From an uncultured Mycoplasmatota bacterium (lineage in GTDB: Bacteria > Bacillota_I > Bacilli_A > RF39 > UBA660): DNA of 51,553 nucleotides. The stretch is from assembly GCA_900556025.1 (NCBI GenBank), contig USNG01000006.1, positions 1 to 51,553 of the forward strand, written 5' to 3'. This document shows, piece by piece, positions 42,082-49,798 of the stretch. The notes under the pieces were generated by a model. That model was not told the origin of the DNA. It searched no databases and saw only the letters and a list, made by a program, of their open reading frames with translations. Each line of letters begins with the position of its first letter. Within the stretch, counting starts at the first letter, position 1. The translations under genes were made by a program, and so were the position numbers.

Positions 42082-42309
42082 TTACGATATATCTATCAGA
42101 ATAACATCTTCTCCCATTTTTTTAATTTGTGAAAATTTAATATTTAATTCATTAGTATTAGAGAATAAACTTCTCATAAAATTACATTTTTCAATAACAA
42201 AATGTACCATATATCCATTACTGTCAAATTCTACATCAATAATTTTACCTACTCGTTTTCCATCTCTAATATTAATAATATCTTTTTTTTGTAACTCTGA
42301 TAATTTCAT
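42082..42309 (-). CDS. YlmC/YmxH-type PRC-barrel sporulation-associated protein
   Basis: 75 residues, one PRC-barrel-like domain: MKLSELQKKDIINIRDGKRVGKIIDVEFDS opens like YlmC/YmxH (LSxLxxKEVINVxDGxRLGxxxDxE). In Bacillus, ylmC lies shortly after sigG (spoIIIG), as here, and homologues are common in spore formers. Role is not known in detail. Eleven bases after sigG, same transcript. Confidence 0.85.
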   Translation of the reverse strand: MKLSELQKKDIINIRDGKRVGKIIDVEFDSNGYMVHFVIEKCNFMRSLFSNTNELNIKFSQIKKMGEDVILIDIS

Positions 42310-42320
42310 ACTAAATTATA

Positions 42321-43091
42321 TTATAAAATTAATTTTTTAACACTATTTAATGCACTACTTTCTATTCTAGATACTTGTGCTTGACTAATATTAAGTTCAC
42401 TCGCTAATTCAGCTTGACTCATACCATCAACATACCTTTTAACTATAATAGTTCTTTCTCTATCTTTAAGTCTATTTAATGAATCTTTTAGAAGAATTAA
42501 ATCATTTACATTAACATTCTTACTGTCTTCAAGTTGATCTAATAAATATATAGTATCTCCTCCATCATTATAAATTGGTTCAAATATACTTACTGGATCA
42601 CATAAAGAATTTAATATATTATATAACTCATATTCACTTATATTAAACTTAGTACATATTTCTTCATTAGAAGGATATCTTAAGTTCTCTCTTAAATATT
42701 CCTCTTTATAATTAATAATCATATAAGATAATTCTTTAACACTTCTAGATATTCTAATTTGACTATTATCACGTATATATCTCTTAATTTCTCCTTCAAT
42801 CATAAATACAGCATAAGTACTAAACCTAACATCATAATTTAAATCAAAGTTATTAATAGCTTTTATAAGCCCTATAACACCTATTTGAAACAAATCATCT
42901 AAATTATCACACTTATTATGATACTTTCTCAAAATGCTTAAAACTAGTCTTAAATTACCTTCTACAAGAGTATTCTTAACATCCTTTTCACCATTCTTAT
43001 ATTTTTTAAACAATTCAATCATTTCTTCATGCTTTAACACAACTAAATTACTAGTATTAATACCATTAATCTCAACTTTATTTTTAGCCAT
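42321..43091 (-). CDS. sigG: Forespore sigma factor SigG
   Basis: 256 residues. The start MAKNKVEINGINTSNLVVLKHEEM closely parallels Bacillus SigG (NKVEICGVDTSKLPVLKNEEM). Region 2 has NLRLVLSILRKY, DDLFQIGVIGLIKAINNFDL and RFSTYAVFMIEGEIKRYIRDN; then SRSVKEL, DPVSIFEPIYNDGGDTIYLLDQ (region 3) and the region 4 helix-turn-helix SQAELASELNISQAQVSRIESSAL. SigG drives late forespore genes, including spoIVB in Bacillus. The ribosome binding site is in a 12-base hairpin (see the separate entry), which should block translation from read-through transcripts. Downstream genes are ylmC, lspA and rluD. Confidence 0.96.
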   Translation of the reverse strand: MAKNKVEINGINTSNLVVLKHEEMIELFKKYKNGEKDVKNTLVEGNLRLVLSILRKYHNKCDNLDDLFQIGVIGLIKAINNFDLNYDVRFSTYAVFMIEGEIKRYIRDNSQIRISRSVKELSYMIINYKEEYLRENLRYPSNEEICTKFNISEYELYNILNSLCDPVSIFEPIYNDGGDTIYLLDQLEDSKNVNVNDLILLKDSLNRLKDRERTIIVKRYVDGMSQAELASELNISQAQVSRIESSALNSVKKLIL

Positions 43092-43125
43092 AAAAAATTC
43101 CTTTCAATTTATATTGAAAGGAATT
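43092..43125 (-). promoter_or_regulatory. Hairpin masking the sigG ribosome binding site
   Basis: A perfect 12-base stem, AATTCCTTTCAA pairing with TTGAAAGGAATT around a TATAAA loop, lies right before the sigG start. The ribosome binding site (GAAAGGA) is in the 3' arm. The following T-run makes it look like a terminator as well. In Bacillus, read-through spoIIG transcripts are poorly translated for sigG owing to such a structure. A TGAATA upstream (about 43134-43140) might be a SigF/SigG -35, but no convincing -10 was found. Confidence 0.75.
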
Positions 43126-43140
43126 AACATTTTTTATTCA

Positions 43141-43386
43141 CTAATCTAATTTAATATTATTAGCTAAAACTTTTAATATATCTGCATCCTTAACTTGTTT
43201 AATATAATGATTTCCATTTTCATCAGTTTCATCTTTTACAAATGCAAATCTTCCAGTAAAATCTTCTCCATCATCAGTTAATTCAGATGCAAAATAATAA
43301 GTATCACCCTTATATGAAGCTTGTCTAACAATCAAGAATGAAGCTCCATTCTCTAACTTAAAAACTTTATTAGTTAAATTTTCCAT
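43141..43386 (-). CDS. Small 81-residue protein, DUF1292-like pattern
   Basis: Short acidic soluble protein: MENLTNKVFKLENGASFLIV, then SYKGDTYYFASELTDDGEDF and NHYIKQVKDADILKVLANN. The pattern (leucine-rich opening strand, ENG turn, DxYY.A...D, then I..V.D..I...L) looks like small DUF1292-type cytosolic proteins, but I am not sure of the family. It lies between the Pro-rich membrane protein gene and sigG, inside the sporulation cluster. Good ribosome binding site (GGAGGAAAAAGGG). Confidence 0.55.
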   Translation of the reverse strand: MENLTNKVFKLENGASFLIVRQASYKGDTYYFASELTDDGEDFTGRFAFVKDETDENGNHYIKQVKDADILKVLANNIKLD

Positions 43387-43400
43387 ACCCTTTTTCCTCC

Positions 43401-45203
43401 TTATTTACCTAATGAATTTCCTAAATCATTAGCTTCATCAAAATACCAAGTAAAATCATCTTGATTATCATTAATAATTGTATTATTTAAATTATCTAAT
43501 TCACCAGCATTTAAATCTCCTACTGCATCAGTATAAGATTGTTCTTCACCAGTTTGTGGTAATGTAGCATCTTGTTTTAAATCATCTTCAGTAACTTTAG
43601 ATAATCCATTTTCATCTTTTTCTAAATCTCTATGATCTTGTTCGCTAACTTTACCATCATCATGTAAATAAGCATCTCCAGAACTTGTAACTTCTACTCC
43701 TGTAGATTCATTATAAGCTGATTCGCCTTCTCCTAATCTAATGCCAGTGTCATTACTGGGAGTTGGTGTAGGATCTGGTGTAGGAGTTGGATCCGGTGTT
43801 GGTGTAGGATCTGGAGCTGGAGTTGGATCTGGTGTAGGTGTTGGATCAGGATTTGGGTTTGGATTTGGATTTGGTGTAGGATTAGGTTTATTATCATCAA
43901 TTGTATTATCCTCTTCTTTATCCTTGTCTTGATCTTGGTCCTTATCTTGATCTTGATCCTTTTCAGTATCTTGAGAAACTGTAATATTTTGAGTAATATT
44001 AGTTATTTTTAATTTATCATGTAATGTTGCTAAATGATAAGCAACACCAGTAACACCAACAGCATTTAAGAATCCAATAGCAGCAAATACTACTTTATCC
44101 CACTTAGATAATAATGCAGGTTTAGCATCGTCTACTTCTTCAACTTTTTCACGTTCATTTTCAGTTTCTGTTTCAGGAGCTTCAGGTTTTTCTCCTAAGT
44201 CAGTTAATTCATCTCCAGTAACAGGAGCATCTAAAGCATCAGTATTGTCTTTATTTTCTTCTGGATTATTAAGTGGTTCACCTATATCAGTTAATTTTTC
44301 TTCTCCTTCAGTTGGAACACCTACAGGAATAAATGCAGCACCTAAATCATCTTTATTTTCTTCAGATGGTTCTACATTAGTTAATGTTTCATCATCTGTA
44401 GGAGCAATTGGAGCACCAATATCAATTAAATCTTCTTCATCCAATTCAGGTTCAGCTGGAACAGGAGTAACAATAGTATTGGTTAAATTCTCTTCTGGAG
44501 TTTCCTCTAGAGGTTTATCCATTTCTTCAGTTTTATCTAAATCTTCTGTATTTGGTAATTTACCACCATGTTTTAAAATTTCCATTTCTTCTGTTAATCT
44601 TTGTTCATCAACAGCATAAGTATCTAAAGCATCTTTATAATTCTTTAGACTAGCTTCATTAGCAGCTAATCTTTGTTCTAAGAAGAATTTTCTTTCAGGT
44701 GCAATATCAACTGTACGAGGAGTATAAGGAATTCCAGCTTTAGCAAGTTCATCTAATAATTCTTGAGTTGGATTTCCAAGCTCAATATTAATAGCTTTGT
44801 TTTCAGCTTCTAAGCTAGCAATCATATTATTCGTATTTCTAATATCAAATCTTACTCTATTTCTTTCTCTAAAATCAGCAGAGAATTGATCTTTTTTAGC
44901 TCTTTCTTCAATATTAATTCTCTTAATATCTTCATATACTCTATCAGTAAATTTATCAATTGTACTAGTTACTTCAGCAATATCTGCAAAACTAAATTCA
45001 ATTTCATCTTTACTTTTAAATTTACCACCATCACGAGTAATGCCAACTAACATATCAGTTCCAATAGCATTAGCTTCATTTTTTAATTCATCAATTTCTT
45101 TCCAAGTACTACTTAATTCATCAAAGCCAATCTCATCTAAATCAGAATACTTGCTAATTATTTCATTATATCTTTCTTCAATATTTGCTAACTTTTCTTT
45201 CAT
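43401..45203 (-). CDS. Single-pass protein with coiled coil inside and Pro-rich stalk outside
   Basis: 600 residues, family not recognised. Residues 1-225 are helical and charged with coiled-coil character ([62 protein letters not shown]). Residues 226-370 are an acidic, low-complexity linker with repeated [23 protein letters not shown] motifs. One membrane helix follows (about 375-397, [22 protein letters not shown]), then [11 protein letters not shown] repeats and a (P-D-P-T-P-T)n stalk, and a polar tail. The N-terminus should be cytosolic and the stalk outside. It starts in a TAATG overlap with the upstream gene, so they are coupled. It sits between sigE and sigG, a place filled by no gene in Bacillus. 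Possibly an envelope or spore-membrane linker (inference). Confidence 0.65.
   Translation of the reverse strand: MKEKLANIEERYNEIISKYSDLDEIGFDELSSTWKEIDELKNEANAIGTDMLVGITRDGGKFKSKDEIEFSFADIAEVTSTIDKFTDRVYEDIKRINIEERAKKDQFSADFRERNRVRFDIRNTNNMIASLEAENKAINIELGNPTQELLDELAKAGIPYTPRTVDIAPERKFFLEQRLAANEASLKNYKDALDTYAVDEQRLTEEMEILKHGGKLPNTEDLDKTEEMDKPLEETPEENLTNTIVTPVPAEPELDEEDLIDIGAPIAPTDDETLTNVEPSEENKDDLGAAFIPVGVPTEGEEKLTDIGEPLNNPEENKDNTDALDAPVTGDELTDLGEKPEAPETETENEREKVEEVDDAKPALLSKWDKVVFAAIGFLNAVGVTGVAYHLATLHDKLKITNITQNITVSQDTEKDQDQDKDQDQDKDKEEDNTIDDNKPNPTPNPNPNPNPDPTPTPDPTPAPDPTPTPDPTPTPDPTPTPSNDTGIRLGEGESAYNESTGVEVTSSGDAYLHDDGKVSEQDHRDLEKDENGLSKVTEDDLKQDATLPQTGEEQSYTDAVGDLNAGELDNLNNTIINDNQDDFTWYFDEANDLGNSLGK
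43757..43885 (-). repeat. Pro/Asp/Thr codon repeats (18-base units)
   Basis: Tandem units coding P-D-P-T-P-T (and N-P-N-P-N-P) repeated about seven times; a neighbouring D-Q-D-K tract lies at about 43920-43965. Likely prone to slippage. Confidence 0.8.
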
Positions 45204-46924
45204 TATTTAGCCTCCTTTTTATTTCTTAATAACATTTTAATTTGATATCTTATTTCACCATTATTATTAATGTCAGATAAAGATGTAACTTTATATCCTT
45301 TATCATTAAATATTTTAATCATTTCTTCTTCAGTTACATATTCAGTACTTAAATCTTCATAATCTGAAGAACTACTTGTTCCAAGTATTTGTTGAAGTTT
45401 AATTTTAGTTTTAGTTTCAATATTTCTTGTTCTACCATCATTTATTTTAGGATTTTTAGTAGACCAATCAGTCCATTGACTCCATTTAGATGCATTTGTT
45501 TTTGTAGCACTTGCATAACCTTTTGGAGCTACAGCTGTATATTCACTAGTAGTACTCTTAGTTGATTTATACCACTTATAAGCAGTTGACTTAGTAGCAG
45601 TATCTTTAACAGCTCCAGCTACAGGAGCTTCAGTATAATAAACTTTTTCACCTTTAGCTTCACTAGCACCAGATGGATAATATTTTCTTCCACCCTCTTC
45701 TTCAATTTTATACCAATTATAATATTTTCTTGTTGCTGTTTGACATTGAACTGTATCAGTTGTCTTACATGCTACTTCACTAGCAGTACTCCATTTACCA
45801 TAAGTATTACATTTAACACTAGCAGAAGCAACTTTATTTGCTATAACACTTGAAGTTGAATCACCTTGTTTAACACAACTATAGAATTTATCAACTTGTT
45901 TATCATAAGCAGTATTATTTCCTTTACCACATTCTTTATTTGGTTGATAAACAACTAAATCACTATTAACATCTGTTTTACAAGCATAATATAATGTTGG
46001 TTCAAATGTATCAACTGCAGTTCTATATCTATAGAATGTTTTAACAACTCCACCATCATAATTTGGATATCCAGCAATTTCAGTAGCACTGAATGCCTTT
46101 TCTCCATTAGTTCCTAATGCATATACTTTTTTACTACTAGAAGTATACCATTTATAAGCTTCAGTTGTTTTAGTTTTTTCATCATTTAATTTATATTCAT
46201 CATTTGGTGCAGCAGCATAATACTCTTTAATATCAGAAGCATTAGTACTAGTACCAGTAGTTGCATAATATGTATTTTTAACAACATCCCAAGTATATAA
46301 TTTATCTCTATATCTGTAATAATTTGTAGTAGCTAATGTTTTATAAGATTTATATTTAATATCATTTTTCCATAATTCTTCAACACTACCAAGTTGAGAA
46401 TTTGATGTTGATTTTAATGCTTGAGGCATATATTTGAAATCAATATAACTTGAATCAGCCACAACATCATTCAAATTACCTTCAGCTAAATCACCATATT
46501 CTTTATCAGAATTCTTATCACTACAAGATAACCAAGGTGTATAATGTAATGTTCCATTTTCTAATCTACAAACTCTAATATAAGTATTTTCAACACTACA
46601 ACTACTAAAGTTAGTAGGATTAACTAAACCTTTATCAATTAAAATTTGTAAATTAACTTGATTACATTTTCCATTAGAATTAGGTATTTCATCATTATTA
46701 TTATCATAATACAATTTACCAGCATCTAATAATGTCTTCTCATAATCAAATACCTTCGGTTTGTCTACTGTTCCTCCACCATTATTTCCTTTATTGCAAC
46801 TCTTAATCAAGAAAAATACTATAACGATAGCAATAAGGATAAGTACAATAATTAATAATTTTTTTGATAAACCAGAGCCATTTTCACCGTTTTCATAGCC
46901 ATAGTCATCATAATTATTTGCCAT
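45203..46924 (-). CDS. Membrane-anchored Tyr/Trp-rich extracellular protein
   Basis: 573 residues. A short cytosolic Tyr/Gly-rich start leads to one membrane helix (about 24-42, LLIIVLILIAIVIVFFLI). The outside part begins with a pilin-like patch (KTLLDAGKLYYDNNNDEIPNSNGKC, LIDKGLVNPTNF), as in class III pilin globular domains without the leader. Then many repeats carry paired aromatic motifs (NYYRYRDKLYTW, AYKWYTSSSKKVY, TFYRYRTA, AYKWYKSTKS), plus W-S-Q-W-T-D-W-S like a thrombospondin type 1 tryptophan motif. Six or more cysteines are present. The tail holds a basic helical piece. Probably a surface or envelope protein. It is directly downstream of sigE but has its own promoter after a terminator, and is coupled to the Pro-rich protein gene. 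Confidence 0.65.
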   Translation of the reverse strand: MANNYDDYGYENGENGSGLSKKLLIIVLILIAIVIVFFLIKSCNKGNNGGGTVDKPKVFDYEKTLLDAGKLYYDNNNDEIPNSNGKCNQVNLQILIDKGLVNPTNFSSCSVENTYIRVCRLENGTLHYTPWLSCSDKNSDKEYGDLAEGNLNDVVADSSYIDFKYMPQALKSTSNSQLGSVEELWKNDIKYKSYKTLATTNYYRYRDKLYTWDVVKNTYYATTGTSTNASDIKEYYAAAPNDEYKLNDEKTKTTEAYKWYTSSSKKVYALGTNGEKAFSATEIAGYPNYDGGVVKTFYRYRTAVDTFEPTLYYACKTDVNSDLVVYQPNKECGKGNNTAYDKQVDKFYSCVKQGDSTSSVIANKVASASVKCNTYGKWSTASEVACKTTDTVQCQTATRKYYNWYKIEEEGGRKYYPSGASEAKGEKVYYTEAPVAGAVKDTATKSTAYKWYKSTKSTTSEYTAVAPKGYASATKTNASKWSQWTDWSTKNPKINDGRTRNIETKTKIKLQQILGTSSSSDYEDLSTEYVTEEEMIKIFNDKGYKVTSLSDINNNGEIRYQIKMLLRNKKEAK

Positions 46925-46964
46925 TTTCTTTCCTCCATCTGACTTTTGTCATATTCTACATAGT

Positions 46965-46994
46965 ATTTTAGCACAATTCATAGTATAAAAACAA
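46965..46994 (-). promoter_or_regulatory. Promoter of the Tyr/Trp-rich protein gene
   Basis: TTGTTT (46989-46994), 18-base spacer, TAAAAT (46965-46970) with TG one base ahead (TGCTAAAAT). The region resembles a housekeeping promoter, so the three-gene block may not be sporulation controlled. Confidence 0.5.
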
Positions 46995-47002
46995 GATATA
47001 AA

Positions 47003-47035
47003 TTAAAAAAATATGACAACTAAAATCATATTTTC
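47003..47035 (-). terminator. Terminator of spoIIGA-sigE
   Basis: Eight-base stem AAATATGA/TCATATTT (47009-47016 with 47026-47033) then TTTTTT on the minus strand, overlapping the sigE stop. It would separate sigE from the downstream block and sigG. Confidence 0.65.
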
Positions 47036-47706
47036 ATAATCAATTTCAAACGTTTAATTACTTTCTTCTCTATTCTAGAAATATATGACTGAGAAATGGC
47101 TAATTTATCAGCTAAATCTTTTTGTGTCAACTCCTTTTTTCCAAACAATCCATATCTAAATTCAATTATCTCTTTATCCCTTCCACTTAAATTCTTAACC
47201 TCACGTTCTAATAATAATTTATTATCTTTATCCTCAATAGCCTTCTGTATAATATCTTCATCTGTTCCATAAATATCTTCAATATGTAACTCATTACCTT
47301 CATTATCAAAATTAACTGAGTCTTCAAAACTAACTTCATTATTTCTCTTTTTATTTTTTCTTAAAAACATAAGAATTTCATTATCAATACATCTAGAAGC
47401 ATAAGTAGCTAACTTAATATTTTTATCTAATTTGTATGTCTTAATCCCTTTAATTAATCCTATAGTTCCAATACTAACTAAATCTTCTAAATCATACATA
47501 GAATTAGTATATTTTTTAGAAAGAAAAACAACTAATCTTAAATTATGTTCAATAAGCTTATTTCTAGCATCTAAGTCCCCCATATTACTTTTTCTAACTA
47601 AATCTTCTTCTACCCTTTTAGGTAAAGGTGGTGGCAAAATATCAGTACTTCCAATAAAGAACACATCATCACTTCTAAAAAACTTATCAAGTATTTTTTC
47701 TATCAT
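47026..47706 (-). CDS. sigE: Mother-cell sigma factor SigE, with short pro-sequence
   Basis: 226 residues (239 in Bacillus). DDVFFIGSTDILPPPLPKRVEEDLVRK matches SDEVYYIGGSEALPPPL of Bacillus; region 2 is NLRLVVFLSKKY, YDLEDLVSIGTIGLIKGIKTY and KLATYASRCIDNEILMFLRKN. Then EVSFEDSVNFDNEGNELHIEDIYGTDEDII, and region 4 DLADKLAISQSYISRIEKKVIKRL. In Bacillus the first 27-odd residues anchor pro-SigE to membrane until SpoIIGA cuts near YY. Here only about 11 fewer residues precede SDDVFFIG: MIEKILDKFFR. The start is firm: it overlaps spoIIGA by ATGA with GGAGGG upstream. It follows spoIIGA directly and ends at a terminator. Confidence 0.96.
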   Translation of the reverse strand: MIEKILDKFFRSDDVFFIGSTDILPPPLPKRVEEDLVRKSNMGDLDARNKLIEHNLRLVVFLSKKYTNSMYDLEDLVSIGTIGLIKGIKTYKLDKNIKLATYASRCIDNEILMFLRKNKKRNNEVSFEDSVNFDNEGNELHIEDIYGTDEDIIQKAIEDKDNKLLLEREVKNLSGRDKEIIEFRYGLFGKKELTQKDLADKLAISQSYISRIEKKVIKRLKLIMKI

Positions 47707-48428
47707 ATTCCCTCCATTAATTTATAATTTAATAAACAATTAAAACCATTAAACTTTTTATTTATAACACCAACAACCACATCATTACGTTCTCCAATCC
47801 CATCAATATAAACCTTTCTAGGTTTAAAACACTTAATCAAAGATTCACTATCAATAGTCTTATAAGGAACTAAATAAAAATCTTCATCAACATCTTTATT
47901 AATGATTATAACTTTCTTATTACTAAACGGATCAATTAAAGAATTACCACTATCCATAAAACCATTTAAATATATAATTTTACCATTATTCAAATATATA
48001 TTTACTCTATATCTATAATTAATAATATTCTTTAAATTATATGTAAAAAACTTATAAACTTTCATAATAACTGGTATTAATAATATACAATAGTTATATT
48101 TTATTAAATTTAATGATTTAAAATACAATAAACATCCTCCTAAAAAGAAAGATAAAATATAAAAATAAATAATATTCTTAATATATTCTTTAAAATTAAT
48201 ATACCCATAGGCCACAAATATCATAATAGAACACAATATAATTTTAAACATACTAAGAGTAAAATTATTCATATTAACAAATAAATATATTATAGAAGCT
48301 TCACCTATCAAACAAGAAAATATAATTCTTATTCTTTTAGTATTTAGTTTCATTATACTTTTAAGAATAGACAATAAAATATAATCAATAACAAAATTCA
48401 AAAATATTAACTCATCTATATATATCAT
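47703..48428 (-). CDS. spoIIGA: Sigma-E processing peptidase SpoIIGA
   Basis: 241 residues, shorter than Bacillus SpoIIGA (about 309). Five membrane helices in the first 140 residues (MIYIDELIFLNFVIDYILLS is the typical start) and a C-terminal aspartic-peptidase-like domain, with the active Asp in GFMDSGNSLIDPFSNKKVIII. The ending FNCLLNYKLMEGI resembles the conserved end, so it is not truncated there; the soluble domain is just smaller. SpoIIGA cleaves pro-SigE at the septum upon signal from SpoIIR. Translationally coupled with sigE. Confidence 0.92.
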   Translation of the reverse strand: MIYIDELIFLNFVIDYILLSILKSIMKLNTKRIRIIFSCLIGEASIIYLFVNMNNFTLSMFKIILCSIMIFVAYGYINFKEYIKNIIYFYILSFFLGGCLLYFKSLNLIKYNYCILLIPVIMKVYKFFTYNLKNIINYRYRVNIYLNNGKIIYLNGFMDSGNSLIDPFSNKKVIIINKDVDEDFYLVPYKTIDSESLIKCFKPRKVYIDGIGERNDVVVGVINKKFNGFNCLLNYKLMEGI

Positions 48429-48447
48429 TTAATCACCATTAAAATTA

Positions 48448-48490
48448 TAAATAAAAAAGTATGCATTTTTTGTCGAAATACATACTTTAT
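48448..48490 (-). terminator. Terminator of the 312-residue unknown gene
   Basis: Thirteen-base stem with one G-U pair (48456-48468 with 48476-48488), then TTTTTTATTT on the minus strand. It precedes spoIIGA, whose promoter is not clear. Confidence 0.75.
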
Positions 48491-48498
48491 TTAAATAA

Positions 48499-49437
48499 TT
48501 ACATTTTTAATTCAAGACTAAATCCTTCACGTTCTTGATCCCATCTATCAAGTTCTCTGTCTTCAAGCATTCTATCATTTTCACTTTCTAATCTATTATA
48601 GAATTCCCAATATTTTCTTTCTTCTCTTAACACTTTTAATGAATATTCATTATCATCATTTCTTCTTAAATATTTTTTCTCATACATATTATATGCAAAT
48701 GGACTATTTCTTTTAGGAATACCATAATCTCTAATAAAAAGTCCAAAATCTCTAAGTCTTCTCATACTTGTATAAGAACTATTTTGAGAAGCACGAATCA
48801 AATGATAAAATAATGAAACAGAAGATTTATATAAATCCATTTTATCAAAATCATAATTTTCACAATTATCAATTGTAGTTCTTAAATAAGAAACATAATC
48901 AGTTACATCTTTATGACTTTCAAATCTAGTTGCTAAATCTCTAAAAAAACTATAATTTTCTTCTTCAGCATATTTAAAAAGCAAACTTTTAATTGTAGAA
49001 GGTTGTAAGAATATATCATTATATCTATATAATATAGGTAAATATCTAATTGGTAAATCAACTTCATCACTACGAGTAAAATAAGCAATATTAATATCAG
49101 GATAAAAGTCATTACTAGTTATAATTCTATCTTTAAGAACTCTTTCTAATTCTTCTTCATCAAATTGAACAGTAAAATCATCAAGTGAACTAATAGTTGT
49201 TTTAGGAGTTAACATATGGTATCTATGATATTTAGCTTTAATTGAACGCTTATCAATATGTACAACACTAACATTTCCACTAATAATAGTACTCTTCTTT
49301 GATTTATTAGATTTTCTTAAATCATCCAAAAAGTCATTATAATCATCTTTATCCATAATAACTTCCATAGAATCTAAATATTCTACAATCATATATCTAT
49401 TATCTTCAGGTTGAAATTTTAAATTACCAATATTCAT
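48499..49437 (-). CDS. Hypothetical 312-residue soluble protein
   Basis: I do not recognise this family. No signal peptide or membrane segment. Residues 1-150 are mixed alpha/beta with charged strands (NRYMIVEYLDSMEVIMDKDD, NVSVVHIDKRSIKAKY). Residues 150-250 are helical (STIKSLLFKYAEEENYSFF, DYVSYLRTTIDNCE). The last 80 residues are extremely charged, Arg/Glu/Asp-rich (KVLREERKYWEFYNRLESEN, then REGFSLELKM). It lies upstream of spoIIGA but is separated by a terminator, so it is a single-gene unit with a near-consensus promoter. Confidence 0.6.
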   Translation of the reverse strand: MNIGNLKFQPEDNRYMIVEYLDSMEVIMDKDDYNDFLDDLRKSNKSKKSTIISGNVSVVHIDKRSIKAKYHRYHMLTPKTTISSLDDFTVQFDEEELERVLKDRIITSNDFYPDINIAYFTRSDEVDLPIRYLPILYRYNDIFLQPSTIKSLLFKYAEEENYSFFRDLATRFESHKDVTDYVSYLRTTIDNCENYDFDKMDLYKSSVSLFYHLIRASQNSSYTSMRRLRDFGLFIRDYGIPKRNSPFAYNMYEKKYLRRNDDNEYSLKVLREERKYWEFYNRLESENDRMLEDRELDRWDQEREGFSLELKM

Positions 49438-49462
49438 ATATTCCCCCTATAAAACTGGCTAT

Positions 49463-49491
49463 ATTATACCAAAAAATGCATTAAAAGTCAA
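49463..49491 (-). promoter_or_regulatory. Strong promoter of the 312-residue unknown gene
   Basis: TTGACT (49486-49491), exactly 17 bases, TATAAT (49463-49468) with TG one base ahead; close to consensus. Confidence 0.7.
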
Positions 49492-49498
49492 TTTTTAC

Positions 49499-49527
49499 TT
49501 TACTTAAATGAATTTTTATGTTAAATT
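49499..49527 (+). promoter_or_regulatory. Possible promoter of the bL28-like gene
   Basis: TTTACT (49499-49504), 17 bases, TAAATT (49522-49527) with TG one base ahead; divergent with the promoter on the other strand. Confidence 0.4.
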
Positions 49528-49561
49528 ATATGTGGCTTAAAAAGAGGAGGCAAGTTTAAAA

Positions 49562-49729
49562 ATGGCAAAAAATATATCAAATAGAAAAAATATGAGTTCA
49601 CAAAATAGACCATTCTCAGAAAAGGCAACTAAAAAAACTCAAAAAGTTAATCTACAAACTGTAGTTGTTGATGGAAAGAAAGCTAGACTTTCAGCAAAAG
49701 AAATCAGAACTAACAAAAAGAATAATTAA
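49562..49729 (+). CDS. rpmB: Short ribosomal protein bL28-like
   Basis: 55 residues, preceded by AGAGGAGG. Very basic. The C-terminal half, TKKTQKVNLQTVVVDGKKAR and then LSAKEIRTNKKN, fits bL28 (T-x-x-x-x-x-x-N-L-Q-x-V-x-V-x-V-D-G-K-x-x-x-x-x-V-S-A-x-x-L). The N-terminal half is diverged from the usual start (VTGKxxxxGNxxSH), and the protein is about seven residues shorter than normal (62). bL28 is in the large subunit near the peptidyl transferase region. Single gene with its own terminator, as rpmB often is. The identification is good for the second half, weaker for the first. Confidence 0.65.
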   Translation: MAKNISNRKNMSSQNRPFSEKATKKTQKVNLQTVVVDGKKARLSAKEIRTNKKNN

Positions 49730-49761
49730 TTGAGTGTAAAAACTTGATTTTTTATTGCATT

Positions 49762-49798
49762 AAAAATGGCACTTCATTTGAAGTGTCATTTTATTATT
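49762..49798. terminator. Bidirectional terminator between rpmB-like gene and murB
   Basis: Ten-base stem ATGGCACTTC/GAAGTGTCAT (49766-49775 with 49780-49789, one G-U) with T-rich plus side and A-rich other side, overlapping the murB end. Confidence 0.8.

Noticed and set aside
43092..43125. Simple terminator only
   Set aside because: The hairpin with T-run looks like one, but its 3' arm contains the sigG ribosome binding site and the ATG follows at once, so translational control is more telling. Both roles could apply.
43126..43140. SigF/SigG promoter for sigG
   Set aside because: TGAATA fits a -35, but the -10 (CAATATA) is a poor match and would place the start in the ribosome binding site.
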